NCBI RefSeq assembly: GCF_018619475.1
Contig: NZ_JAHFZG010000001.1
Span: forward strand, 186,001 to 250,000
DNA from: Rhodomicrobium sp. Az07
GTDB taxonomy: Bacteria; Pseudomonadota; Alphaproteobacteria; Rhizobiales; Rhodomicrobiaceae
Direction of reading: 5' to 3'
Length of the DNA: 64,000 bases
Shown: one piece after another, positions 48,486 through 56,861 of the stretch
Position numbering within the stretch: the first letter of the stretch is position 1
Layout: each line of letters opens with the position of its first letter
Program-made: the position numbers and the translations under genes
Notes under the pieces: model-generated
Databases searched by the model: none
What the model saw: only the letters and a program-made list of their open reading frames with translations
What the model was told of the DNA's origin: nothing

Positions 48486-48932
48486 TCAGATCGGGAACTC
48501 GTCGCCAATATACTCCCGTACGCTTCCATTAGGAACCTTGGTGATATCTTTTGGCACTTCGCCGAGGACAACGGCGCGCAGCTTTTCGCTCAACGCGGCT
48601 CGGATCACGCCCAGCGTTTCCGGCGCGGCCACGATGAGGAGGCGGTCGAATTCCTTGTTCTCCAGCTGCTTGTCGAGTTTCGCCGCGAGCGCGGCTGCGA
48701 ATTTGCCCTTCGCCACCTGATGAAGATCGGGACGCTCGATAGCGTGCCGCGACACGTTCGCGGACTCGTGCACACGGCCCGGCCGGTCCCTTTCAAGCTC
48801 GTGGTCGGGCTTGAGCGTCTGGCGCTCGTCCGAGTTGGGTACCTCGGTGAGGGCTTTTGCGCGCCCCTCAGACAGGAGAAGGCGCGCCCGCGCGCCGTCC
48901 GCAATCAGGATATAGGTTCGAATGGGCTTCAT
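48486..48932 (-). CDS. Host attachment family protein (AtsE-like)
   Basis: 148 residues. TYILIADGARARLLL at the start, then LERDRPGRVHESAN, FAAALAAKLDKQL, RLLIVAAPETLGVIRAALS and LGEVPKDITKVP are the conserved blocks of the family named after Agrobacterium genes linked to plant attachment. The fold resembles RNA-release-factor-like domains, and the true function is unclear. The open frame extends far upstream, but ATG 48932 with CGGAG is the proper start. Confidence 0.85.
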   Translation of the reverse strand: MKPIRTYILIADGARARLLLSEGRAKALTEVPNSDERQTLKPDHELERDRPGRVHESANVSRHAIERPDLHQVAKGKFAAALAAKLDKQLENKEFDRLLIVAAPETLGVIRAALSEKLRAVVLGEVPKDITKVPNGSVREYIGDEFPI

Positions 48933-49024
48933 GTGTGGGTACTCCGGGACAAGGGAGACATGGTCGCCCGCCCGTCTCAACAATCCCTTGACGCCGCGTC
49001 GGTGCCCGATCTGAGTGGTCGCTC

Positions 49025-50296
49025 TCAAGGGCAGAGATAGGCGCGCGTCTTCGGGACCGTTTCGATCCTTTTCGCAAGCTGGATCTGAAACACGCAAAGA
49101 TCGTAATAACGGAAGCTCACTTCGCAGCCCGCGAGATAATACTCCCACATCCGGCAGAAGCGCTCGGACAGCATCGCAGATGCCTTGCTCCGGTTCCTTT
49201 CGAAGTTCTTCCGCCAGATCGCGAGCGTGTCGGCGTAATGCAGCCGCAACACCTCGACATCGGTGATCAGCAGACCCGACTTCTCGACGGCTGGCACAAT
49301 CTCACTCAGCGCAGGGATGTAGCCGCCGGGGAAGATGTACTTCGCGATGAAAGCATTGGTATGTCCTGGGCCGGACAGCCGCCCGATGGTGTGCAGCAGC
49401 GCAATGCCATCGTCTTCGAGGCAGTCTTCCACCTTGCGGAAGAATGTCCTGTAGTTCGGCATGCCGACATGCTCGAACATGCCGACCGAAACGATGCGGT
49501 CGAATTTCTCATCGATGCTTCGATAGTCCACGAGGCGGAAATCCACGCTGCCCGCTCCCGCCTCGCCCGCCTCGATCCTTTTCTTCGCGTAGGCTTCCTG
49601 CTCCTCGCTCAACGTGATGCCGACCACGCGCGCCCCCCGCTCGCGGGCGAGATGCAGCGCGAGGCCGCCCCAGCCGCAGCCGATGTCGAGCACGCGCTGG
49701 CGGGGCGAAAGACAGAGCTTCTTCGCGATATGCCGCTTCTTTGCGATTTGCGCCTCGTCGAGGGGTTCGTCGCCCGTTTCGAAATAGGCGCAGGAATACT
49801 GGCGGTCCTTGTCGAGAAACAGCTCGTACAGCGCGCCCGGCAGATCGTAGTGTCTGCTGACATTACGCTTTGCGCTTGTAGCGCCGTTCCATTGCCGCCC
49901 GAAGCGCGTCATGCGGCGAAACTTGTCCCCGGTTCGCATCCAGAACGGGAAGTCCTTGCGGGTCAGGTTTTTCGCGAACAGCGCCAGAAGGTCGTAGAGC
50001 GTCCCAGATTCGATCTCGATGGCGTTGTCCATCCACCCTTCCGCGAAGCCAAGCTGCGGATCCATGAGGAACGCCCTCTGCGCCTTGCCGGTCGCAAAGC
50101 GCAAAGCAAGCGGCTTTCCTTCGCGGTCGCCGAAAACGCGGACCTCGCCACGGCAATCCCGCACGCGCAGGCTTCCCTCACGCACAACGGCCTCAAAAGC
50201 CTGCCAGAGCGGCCAGGATGGCGCCGCACGCCGATATTCGGCCGGATGAGTAATCTCGTGGACCATCGCTGCAAACTCGCATTTTCGGCCACGCAT
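49025..50296 (-). CDS. cfa: Cyclopropane-fatty-acyl-phospholipid synthase
   Basis: 423 residues. It transfers a methylene group from SAM to unsaturated phospholipid acyl chains. VSRHYDLPGALYELFLD with YSCAYFE, RVLDIGCGWGGLALHLA (SAM site), SVGMFEHVG and FIAKYIFPGGYIP are diagnostic. An alternative start at ATG 50266 would remove ten residues, and neither has a strong ribosome binding site. The gene heads the minus-strand stress run with the host-attachment and universal stress protein genes. Confidence 0.93.
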   Translation of the reverse strand: MRGRKCEFAAMVHEITHPAEYRRAAPSWPLWQAFEAVVREGSLRVRDCRGEVRVFGDREGKPLALRFATGKAQRAFLMDPQLGFAEGWMDNAIEIESGTLYDLLALFAKNLTRKDFPFWMRTGDKFRRMTRFGRQWNGATSAKRNVSRHYDLPGALYELFLDKDRQYSCAYFETGDEPLDEAQIAKKRHIAKKLCLSPRQRVLDIGCGWGGLALHLARERGARVVGITLSEEQEAYAKKRIEAGEAGAGSVDFRLVDYRSIDEKFDRIVSVGMFEHVGMPNYRTFFRKVEDCLEDDGIALLHTIGRLSGPGHTNAFIAKYIFPGGYIPALSEIVPAVEKSGLLITDVEVLRLHYADTLAIWRKNFERNRSKASAMLSERFCRMWEYYLAGCEVSFRYYDLCVFQIQLAKRIETVPKTRAYLCP

Positions 50297-50466
50297 CCGA
50301 TTTTTACTATCGCGGCGAAGTGCGTGAGCCGGTTTAACTCACGCCTTCAAAAAATCGGGCAAGGACAATGTTCCCGCCGATTGGTATATTGATTTGCGCC
50401 TTATCAAGGCGATTGTAATAAGTGCAGGTGACAATTAAGAATTCAATCAGGAAACAGGCCGCAACA

Positions 50467-50820
50467 ATGCAGAACCTTACGCTGGAAAAACGCGACTGGC
50501 AGCCTCTTCTCGATCACATCTCCCGTTCAGAGGGCGCTTATAAAGTCACGATCGAGGTCGACCGCGCCGATATCGGCGCGCAGATCCAGGTGGATAACGT
50601 CGATTTCCGCGGGGTGAGTTACGACCCGAAAAACGACGACATCGCCATCGACGCGGGCTCTCTCGAGCATCGCATTCACAAGCCTACGGATCTTTCGGTC
50701 GCGGTTGAGGGCGCGGAACTGGTTTCGCTCGAAGTGCTCGGCGAAGACAAGGCCGTGACCTCGATCTCGTTCAAGCCGCGCCTGAATATGCCCGATCTGC
50801 TGCTGCCGGGCGACCAATAG
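50467..50820 (+). CDS. Small cytoplasmic protein, DUF5335-like
   Basis: 117 residues from ATG 50467; AGGAAACAGG lies upstream. An in-frame GTG at 50422 is possible. The sequence is mainly beta (VTIEVDRADIGAQIQVDNVDFRGVSYDPKNDDIAI, LEHRIHKPTDLSV) and resembles proteins I recall as DUF5335. No signal peptide and no known function. Divergent from cfa. Confidence 0.6.
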   Translation: MQNLTLEKRDWQPLLDHISRSEGAYKVTIEVDRADIGAQIQVDNVDFRGVSYDPKNDDIAIDAGSLEHRIHKPTDLSVAVEGAELVSLEVLGEDKAVTSISFKPRLNMPDLLLPGDQ

Positions 50821-50963
50821 CGCGGCCTTGCGAGGGGCCTGCGTTCGACTGCTTCAAGCTGCTGTGCAAAAGTCTTCGCATGGCAGCACTCATGCTGAAA
50901 TGCGCGGGGGGCGGGCATCAAACTCCCCTTCGCACTTTCTCGTGGGCCGCCGTTTAAGCCCCA

Positions 50964-51221
50964 CTAGTCGTCGAGCACGGTCTTGATGAGGAAGAAGCGG
51001 ATGGCGTCCGCGAGGATGACCTTGCAGGACCGCTGATGGCCCCGCTCGTCCTCAAGCCTTGCCCTGGACAGAAGCGCCGAGATGTTCGTCTGCTCGGTTT
51101 CCGATAGCTGGAGGATCTGGGTCATCTGGTCGATCACCACCATGCCGTCCGAGCACGTCGCGGCGCGCGCCGGGCTGGCGAGCGCGGCAACAATTGCGAA
51201 TGAGCACAAAAGCCTTTTCAT
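50964..51221 (-). CDS. Small exported protein, unknown function
   Basis: 85 residues. Clear signal peptide (LLCSFAIVAALASPARA), then a short helical mature part with two cysteines (ATCSDGM, RSCKVIL) that could form a disulphide. No family recognised. It stands alone between the DUF5335-like gene and the M3 peptidase gene. Confidence 0.6.
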   Translation of the reverse strand: MKRLLCSFAIVAALASPARAATCSDGMVVIDQMTQILQLSETEQTNISALLSRARLEDERGHQRSCKVILADAIRFFLIKTVLDD

Positions 51222-51421
51222 CTTGAGTCAGCGACCTCGACCCGTTGCCCGGCGACAGAGCGATCCACCGGCGAAAACCTGATAGCTGTTTGAACCACGA
51301 CGCACAAGCCAAGAAAATCCGGCTTGTTTCGGGCAGCCCCGCAAGAAGCGTTTACGACAGCGGGCTTTCTCGCACCTTGTCGCATAGACGCATCACCCGG
51401 CGGGACGAAAAGCGCATCGTC

Positions 51422-53482
51422 TCAGGCGCTGCCCCCTTGCACGAGGCCGCGCTTCTCCAGAAGCGGCGCGACTTCGGGGTCGCGTCCGCGAAAGGCCCGA
51501 TAGGCTTCGTCCGGTTTCAACGTGCCGCCGCTCGAATAGACGAAACGGTGAAGCCGTTCCGCCACGTCAGGAGCGAATGCGTCGCCTGCCTCCCGGAACG
51601 CATCGAAAGCGTCGGCTTCCATCACCTCCGCCCACAGATAGGTATAATAGCCCGCCGCGTAGCCGCCGCCCGCGAAGATATGCTGAAAATGCGGCGGGCG
51701 ATGGCGCAGCGCAATGGCGTCCGACACGCCGAGGTTGGCGCGAAGCTCGGTCTCGAACGCCGCCGGGTCGATATCGCCCGGGCAGTCGGCTTCGTGGATC
51801 GCGAGATCGTACAGCGCCGATGCGGTATATTCCGCCGTGGTGAAGCCCTGGTTGAACTTCCGCGCCGCGTGCAGCTTGTCGACGACGGCCTGCGGAAGCG
51901 GCTCGCCCGACTCGACATGGCGGGCGAAGCGGTTGAGAATTTCAGGCTGAAGCGCCCAGTTTTCGTAAAGCTGCGAGGGCAGTTCCACGAAATCGCGGTC
52001 GACGCTCGTGCCGGAGAGCCCTGGATAGGTGACGTTCGACAGCATGCCGTGCAGGCCGTGGCCAAACTCGTGAAAGAGCGTGCGCACGTCGTCGAGGCTC
52101 AGGAGCGAGGGCTTGCCATCGCCGCCCTTGGTGAAGTTCAGCACGTTGACGATGATGGGCAGCACCTCGCCGTCAAGGCGGGATTGCTCGCGGAAATCGC
52201 TCATCCACGCGCCGCTGCGCTTCGAGGGCCGCGCGAAATAGTCGCCGACGAACAGCGCGATGGGCTTGCCGTCGTGATCCTTCACCGTCCAGGCGCGCAC
52301 GTCCGGGTGATAGACCGGCACATCGCGCCGCTCTTCGAAGCTGAGGCCGAACAGCCGGTGGGCCGTCTCGAAGGCCGCCGCGATCATCGCATCAAGCTCG
52401 AAATAGGGCTTCAGTGCAGCGCCGTCGATGTCGAACTCGGCCTTGCGTTGTTTCTCGGCGTAATGGTGCCAGTCCCACGCGGCGAGAGGCTCGTTATGCC
52501 CCTCGGCCTGGGCAAGCGCAGTGAGCGCGCCCGCTTCCGCATCGGCGCGACGTTTTGCCCCGGCCCACACCTTTTCCAGAAGGTCGCGGGCGATGGCGGG
52601 CGTTTTCGCCATGGCATCGTCTATCTGATAGGCGGCGTAGGTCGAAAAGCCGAGCAGCGTCGCAAGCTCGGCGCGCAGCGCAAGGATTTCGCGGATCAGC
52701 GGCATGTTGTCCGGCGCGCCATCGCCACCTTCGCCGCGCGCAACGTAGGCGCGGTAGGCCCTCTCGCGCAGGTCGCGGCGCGTGGAGAATTCGAGGAACG
52801 GTTCGATGCTCGCCCGTGACAGCGTGATGACGTGCTTGCCGGGGAGGCCGCGTTCCTCCGCCGCCATCGCCGCTCCTTCGCGCACGAAATCGGGCAGGCC
52901 CGAGAGATCCGCCTCGCCGTCGAGCACGAGCTGGAAAGCCTTCTCAGCCGCAAGCACATTTTGCGAGAACGCCGTGTGGAGCTGCGACAGCCGGGCGTTG
53001 ATGTCCGTCAGGCGCGCCTTGCCCGCCGCGTCGAGCCTGGCGCCCGCGCGGATGAACCGCTTGTGATAGCGCTCCAGAAGGCGGCACTGCTCGCCGTCGA
53101 GCCCGAGCGCGTCCGCCCGCGCCGCCAGCGCGTCGATGCGCTCGAAGAGCTTCGGATCCGTGTAGATCGCCGTCGAGTGCTTGGCGAGCTTCGGGCCGAT
53201 GTCGCGCTCGATTGCCTGCCGCGCGTCGTTCGTGTCGGCCGATGACAAGTTGAAGAAGACGTTCGCCACCTTGGTCAGCGCGCGCCCGGCGCGTTCCAGC
53301 GCCTCCACGGTGTTCGAGAAAGTGGGCTCGTTCTCGTCATTCGCGATGGTCTCGATCTCCGCGCGGTGGGTTCGCATCGCGTCCTCGAAGGCGGGCATGA
53401 AATCTTCGTCGCGGATTGCTTGAAAGGGCGGAAGGCCGAAAGGAGTGTCCCAGTCCTGAAGGAGAATGTTCGGTGAAGTCAC
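51422..53482 (-). CDS. M3-family oligopeptidase (oligopeptidase A / Dcp type)
   Basis: 686 residues, full length. The zinc site LFHEFGHGLHGML (~469-475) holds the HExxH motif, with the third ligand Glu some 25 residues later (DFVELPSQLYENW). The N-terminal LPPFQAIRDEDFMPAFE and C-terminal HFQHIFAGGGYAAGYYTYLWAE are typical. It degrades short peptides in the cytoplasm, including cleaved signal peptides in E. coli OpdA. Confidence 0.93.
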   Translation of the reverse strand: MTSPNILLQDWDTPFGLPPFQAIRDEDFMPAFEDAMRTHRAEIETIANDENEPTFSNTVEALERAGRALTKVANVFFNLSSADTNDARQAIERDIGPKLAKHSTAIYTDPKLFERIDALAARADALGLDGEQCRLLERYHKRFIRAGARLDAAGKARLTDINARLSQLHTAFSQNVLAAEKAFQLVLDGEADLSGLPDFVREGAAMAAEERGLPGKHVITLSRASIEPFLEFSTRRDLRERAYRAYVARGEGGDGAPDNMPLIREILALRAELATLLGFSTYAAYQIDDAMAKTPAIARDLLEKVWAGAKRRADAEAGALTALAQAEGHNEPLAAWDWHHYAEKQRKAEFDIDGAALKPYFELDAMIAAAFETAHRLFGLSFEERRDVPVYHPDVRAWTVKDHDGKPIALFVGDYFARPSKRSGAWMSDFREQSRLDGEVLPIIVNVLNFTKGGDGKPSLLSLDDVRTLFHEFGHGLHGMLSNVTYPGLSGTSVDRDFVELPSQLYENWALQPEILNRFARHVESGEPLPQAVVDKLHAARKFNQGFTTAEYTASALYDLAIHEADCPGDIDPAAFETELRANLGVSDAIALRHRPPHFQHIFAGGGYAAGYYTYLWAEVMEADAFDAFREAGDAFAPDVAERLHRFVYSSGGTLKPDEAYRAFRGRDPEVAPLLEKRGLVQGGSA

Positions 53483-53644
53483 TCGCTATCCTTTCGGCCA
53501 AAGTCGTCGTTCACGAGCGGATTTGGTCCTTGGCGACCGTTGGGACAAGTCGCGAGATAATCCGCGACCGCGCTCGCCCGGAAGCGATGCTGCCGCCTGA
53601 AGCCTGACCGCATCGAAGCTTTTTGGCCGCCCGGGCCGACATGT

Positions 53645-54784
53645 CTACGAGCGGCGCTTCACGGCATAACCGTATTGCAGCGGCCAACTCTTCTCCCCGC
53701 CGTTCAGTTCGCTCTCGGCACGCAGCGCGAAATACGGGTCGCGCAGGAATTCGCGGGCGATCAGCACAATATTGGCATCGCCGCCGGTGATGATGTCGTT
53801 CGCCTGTTGCGTTTCGGTGATGAGGCCCACCGCGCCCGTGCGGATGTCCGCTTCCTCGCGGACGCGCCGCGCGAACGGCACCTGATAGCCCTTCGCCACC
53901 GGGATCTGCGCGGTGGGCGTGAGGCCGCCGGTCGATACGTCGATCAGGTCCACGCCGATGCGCTTCAGATGCTTCGCCAGTTCGACCGATTGCGTGTCGT
54001 CCCATCCGCCCGGCACCCAGTCGGTCGCGGAGATGCGCACGAAGAGCGGCAGGTCGTCCGGCACGATCGCACGCAGCCGTTCCGCGACCGTGAGCGTCAG
54101 CCGCGCGCGGTTCTCGAAGCTGCCGCCCCATTGGTCCGTCCGCTGGTTCGACAACGGCGACAGGAATTCGTGCAGCAGATAGCCATGCGCGCCGTGGATT
54201 TCGATGACCTTGAAGCCCGCCTTGAGAGCGCGCCGCGCAGCGTCTTCAAACGCGCCTATCACATGCGCGATGCCTTCTTCGGAGAGGGCCGTCGGCACAG
54301 GGCTTTCAGGGCCGAACGGAACCGCGCTCGGCGCGACGGGCCGCCAGCCGCCTTGCTCGGGCGGAAGTGCCTTGCCGCCGTTCCAAGGCGCGTCCACGCT
54401 CGCCTTGCGGCCTGCATGCGCGATCTGGATGCCCGGCACCGCGCCCTGACTTTCGATGAAGCGCGCGATGCGTGCGAGCGGCTCGACGTGATCGTCCGAC
54501 CAGAGGCCGAGATCGTAGGGCGAGATGCGCCCCTCCGGCGTGACCGCCGTCGCCTCCGCGATCACGAGGCCCGCGCCGCCGCTCGCGCGGCTTCCGAGAT
54601 GGACGAGGTGCCAGTCGTTCGCGAAGCCGTCCCGCGCCGAATACTGGCACATGGGCGACACGGCGATGCGGTTGCGGAACGTCACGCCGCGAAGCGTGAG
54701 CGGCGTCAGGAGATCGACTTCGGGGATGCCGACGTCCTGCCGCGTGTCGGCCCGCCCCGAGCGCTGGCTGCTATGATCCGTCAT
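53645..54784 (-). CDS. Old Yellow Enzyme family NADH:flavin oxidoreductase (YqjM-like)
   Basis: 379 residues. An FMN-containing ene-reductase TIM barrel: LTLRGVTFRNRIAVSPMCQYSA, the active-site HGAHGYLLHEFLSPLSNQRTD and GGDANIVLIAREFLRDPYF. The Cys-Gln-Tyr near the N-terminus marks the thermophilic-like/YqjM subgroup. Substrates are probably electrophilic enones. Confidence 0.92.
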   Translation of the reverse strand: MTDHSSQRSGRADTRQDVGIPEVDLLTPLTLRGVTFRNRIAVSPMCQYSARDGFANDWHLVHLGSRASGGAGLVIAEATAVTPEGRISPYDLGLWSDDHVEPLARIARFIESQGAVPGIQIAHAGRKASVDAPWNGGKALPPEQGGWRPVAPSAVPFGPESPVPTALSEEGIAHVIGAFEDAARRALKAGFKVIEIHGAHGYLLHEFLSPLSNQRTDQWGGSFENRARLTLTVAERLRAIVPDDLPLFVRISATDWVPGGWDDTQSVELAKHLKRIGVDLIDVSTGGLTPTAQIPVAKGYQVPFARRVREEADIRTGAVGLITETQQANDIITGGDANIVLIAREFLRDPYFALRAESELNGGEKSWPLQYGYAVKRRS

Positions 54785-54910
54785 GATGCGATCCTTTCTC
54801 GCATGACAATGCTCTTCGGGGCAGATGTGGGCATTGTTCGAGATTTGTGAACTAGTGGCGCGCCAGAAGGTGCAACACGGCCTCTCACACTTGCGTCACA
54901 CGAGACGCGC

Positions 54911-55174
54911 TCAGTGGAGAGGCTGGACCGAAAGCCGGAGCCCCATGGCTCGCAGAGTCGCGGCGACTTCCACGACGGTAGCGCTTCCGGAAAGCGGCGT
55001 CGGACGTTGAACATTTTCTGTTTTGTCGCCCAACGAAGCGAATAATGTGTTTAGTGCAGAAAGAGCGGCCTCAACGTCGCCCGCCTCCAAAAGGTGAGCA
55101 ACTATTTCCACCGCAAGATCCGGGTCTTTCCGGAAAGCCTCAATCATTGCTTCGCGGTTTGATACATCGCGCAT
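54911..55174 (-). CDS. Antitoxin of a RelE-type pair (HigA-like addiction module antidote)
   Basis: 87 residues from ATG 55174, which follows AAGGTG. The order is toxin first, antitoxin second, with one base between them. IEAFRKDPDLAVEIVAHLLEAGDVEAAL and the C-terminal VVEVAATLRAMGLRLSVQP resemble the antidote family that pairs with this toxin group, although the helix-turn-helix looks degenerate. It should neutralise the toxin and may repress the operon. Confidence 0.72.
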   Translation of the reverse strand: MRDVSNREAMIEAFRKDPDLAVEIVAHLLEAGDVEAALSALNTLFASLGDKTENVQRPTPLSGSATVVEVAATLRAMGLRLSVQPLH

Positions 55175-55175
55175 G

Positions 55176-55502
55176 TTAATCACCTTCTCTTTCCCGCCAA
55201 TCGGCAAGATACCGTCGCGCCCTCTCAATATCGGTGTTCTGGGTCGATTTGTCTCCGCCACAAAGCAGAAGGACGAAGGTCGAACCTTCCTTTGCATAAT
55301 ATACGCGATAGCCCGGGCCGACAAAGACACGAAGCTCTGACAAACCGCCCCCAAGCTTTTTGAAGTCACCTTCAATGCCTTGTTCAAGACGGAAAATCCG
55401 GGCCATGATTGCGGTTTTCGCCTTGCGATCGCGAAGCCCGTCCAGCCATTCCGTCACGGGGATTCCGCCGCTTCTCGTTAGATATCGCCGGATCGTTATC
55501 AT
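55176..55502 (-). CDS. RelE/HigB-type toxin (addiction module killer protein)
   Basis: 108 residues. RSGGIPVTEWLDGLRDRKAK, FKKLGGGLSELRVFVGPGYR, VYYAKEGSTFVLLLCGGDKSTQ and DIERARRYLADW are the conserved blocks of this RelE-superfamily group, which cleaves mRNA in the ribosome or in free form. The open frame extends upstream, but ATG 55502 with GAGGG gives the usual length. The antitoxin gene follows directly. Confidence 0.83.
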   Translation of the reverse strand: MITIRRYLTRSGGIPVTEWLDGLRDRKAKTAIMARIFRLEQGIEGDFKKLGGGLSELRVFVGPGYRVYYAKEGSTFVLLLCGGDKSTQNTDIERARRYLADWREREGD

Positions 55503-55632
55503 AGGCCCTCGGCACCTGCGCGAGAAAGCTGGACCTTTCCAGTTTTTTGCACCCCTGTCACGAACCACATGGCTCTCGGATCGACAAATTCGCCTTGCCA
55601 ATCGAGGCGCGGCGCGCGATTCAAAGCGAAAA

Positions 55633-55665
55633 TGACTTTTAAAGTCACCTGATGACGTCACCTGA
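55633..55665. promoter_or_regulatory. Palindrome and direct repeat at the toxin / dehydrogenase divergent gap
   Basis: TGACTTTTAAAGTCA (55633-55647) is a perfect inverted repeat around one central base. GTCACCTGA occurs twice, at 55644-55652 and 55657-55665, 13 bases apart, and TGACGTCA (55653-55660) is a further palindrome. They lie about 130 bases upstream of the toxin gene and across the start of the dehydrogenase gene, so could be operators. Confidence 0.4.
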
Positions 55666-56635
55666 GGCTCGCAACATTTTGACCAAACCCAAACTCCTCA
55701 TGACGCGCGTGCTGAGCCCGGTCACCATCGAGCGGGCGCGGCGCGATTACGACCTCGACCTGAACGAGGCCGACGTGCCGTTCACGCCGGGCGAACTCGT
55801 CGCGCGCGCGGCAGGCAAGGACGCGCTGCTCGTGGCGCTGGCGGACAGGTTCGGGGCGGACGTGATCGCCAGGCTCGACCCGTCCGTGAAGGTCATCGCC
55901 ACCTATTCCGTCGGCCATGAGCACATCGACCTGCAAGCCGCGAAGGCGCGCGGCATCCGCGTTGTCTACACGCCCGACGCCGTGACGGTGGCGACGGCGG
56001 AGATCGGCTTCCTGCTGATCCTTGGCGCGGCCCGGCGCGCGAGCGAGGGCGAGCGGCTGCTGCGCGCGAAGGCGTGGCACGGCTGGCAGCCGATGCAGCT
56101 CATCGGGCGGCGGCTCGACGGCAAGCGCCTCGGCATTTACGGCATGGGCAAGATCGGGCAGGCCATCGCCAAACGCGCGCGCGGCTTCGACATGGACATC
56201 CATTATTTCAACCGGCGCCCGCTCGACGACGCGCTCGGCGCGACCTACCATGCGACGCTCGACAGCCTGCTTGCCGTGACCGACATCCTTTGCATCGCCG
56301 CGCCGTCCACACCCGAAACGCGCGCCTCGATCAATGCCGCCGCGCTCGCGAAGCTGAAGCCGGGCGCCATCGTCACCAACATCGCGCGCGGCGACCTCGT
56401 GGTTGACGACGACCTCATAGCGGCGGTGAAGTCCGGCCACATCGCGCATATCGGCCTCGACGTCTACGCAAACGAGCCGAACATTCATCCCGGCTATTAC
56501 GACCTCGAAAACGCGTTCCTTCTGCCGCACATGGGCACCTCCGTCATCGAGGCGCGCGACGAGATGGGCCGCGACGCCCTCGACAACATCGACGCTGTTC
56601 TCGCGGGGCGCGAACCGCCTACCGCGCTCGTCTAG
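55652..56635 (+). CDS. D-2-hydroxyacid dehydrogenase (glyoxylate reductase-like)
   Basis: 327 residues. NAD(P)-binding motif LGIYGMGKIGQAIAKRA, with the catalytic Arg in NIARGDLVV, Glu in DVYANEPNI and His in LLPHMGT. VKVIATYSVGHEHIDL is typical of glyoxylate/hydroxypyruvate reductases. The start at 55652 has no clear ribosome binding site, and an ATG 16 codons on is possible. Its 3' side borders the AT-rich restriction-modification insertion. Confidence 0.9.
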   Translation: MTSPEARNILTKPKLLMTRVLSPVTIERARRDYDLDLNEADVPFTPGELVARAAGKDALLVALADRFGADVIARLDPSVKVIATYSVGHEHIDLQAAKARGIRVVYTPDAVTVATAEIGFLLILGAARRASEGERLLRAKAWHGWQPMQLIGRRLDGKRLGIYGMGKIGQAIAKRARGFDMDIHYFNRRPLDDALGATYHATLDSLLAVTDILCIAAPSTPETRASINAAALAKLKPGAIVTNIARGDLVVDDDLIAAVKSGHIAHIGLDVYANEPNIHPGYYDLENAFLLPHMGTSVIEARDEMGRDALDNIDAVLAGREPPTALV

Positions 56636-56693
56636 AGCTCTGGCGCACAAACCAGTTCAAGAGCACTTGTAACTAATTGATTTTAGTTCGGTT

Positions 56694-56820
56694 TCAAATT
56701 TTAGATTTCATGACGGTGCCACCAGCGGTGTGTGAATCAATGTGAAACTCACTGCACTGGGGGCACCAGAAGTTGCCTGTTAATTCTGGGTCAATTTCGA
56801 TTAATGAACTCTCTCTTCTG
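56694..56820 (-). pseudogene. Apparent 3' remnant of a gene ending in a CCHH zinc-ribbon-like motif
   Basis: Read on the minus strand, the frame ending at TGA 56694-56696 contains WCPQCSEFHIDSH followed by TAGGTVMKSKI. C-x2-C-x3-H-x3-H looks like a zinc-binding knuckle. The frame stays open back through 56820 and into the antisense of the methyltransferase gene, but has no ATG, GTG or TTG before the motif. It therefore looks like the end of a gene cut by the insertion, or a chance frame. Confidence 0.3.
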
Positions 56821-56861
56821 GTAGGCTTGCGACTCAGATCACGATTTGGAGTGGCGGAAGA

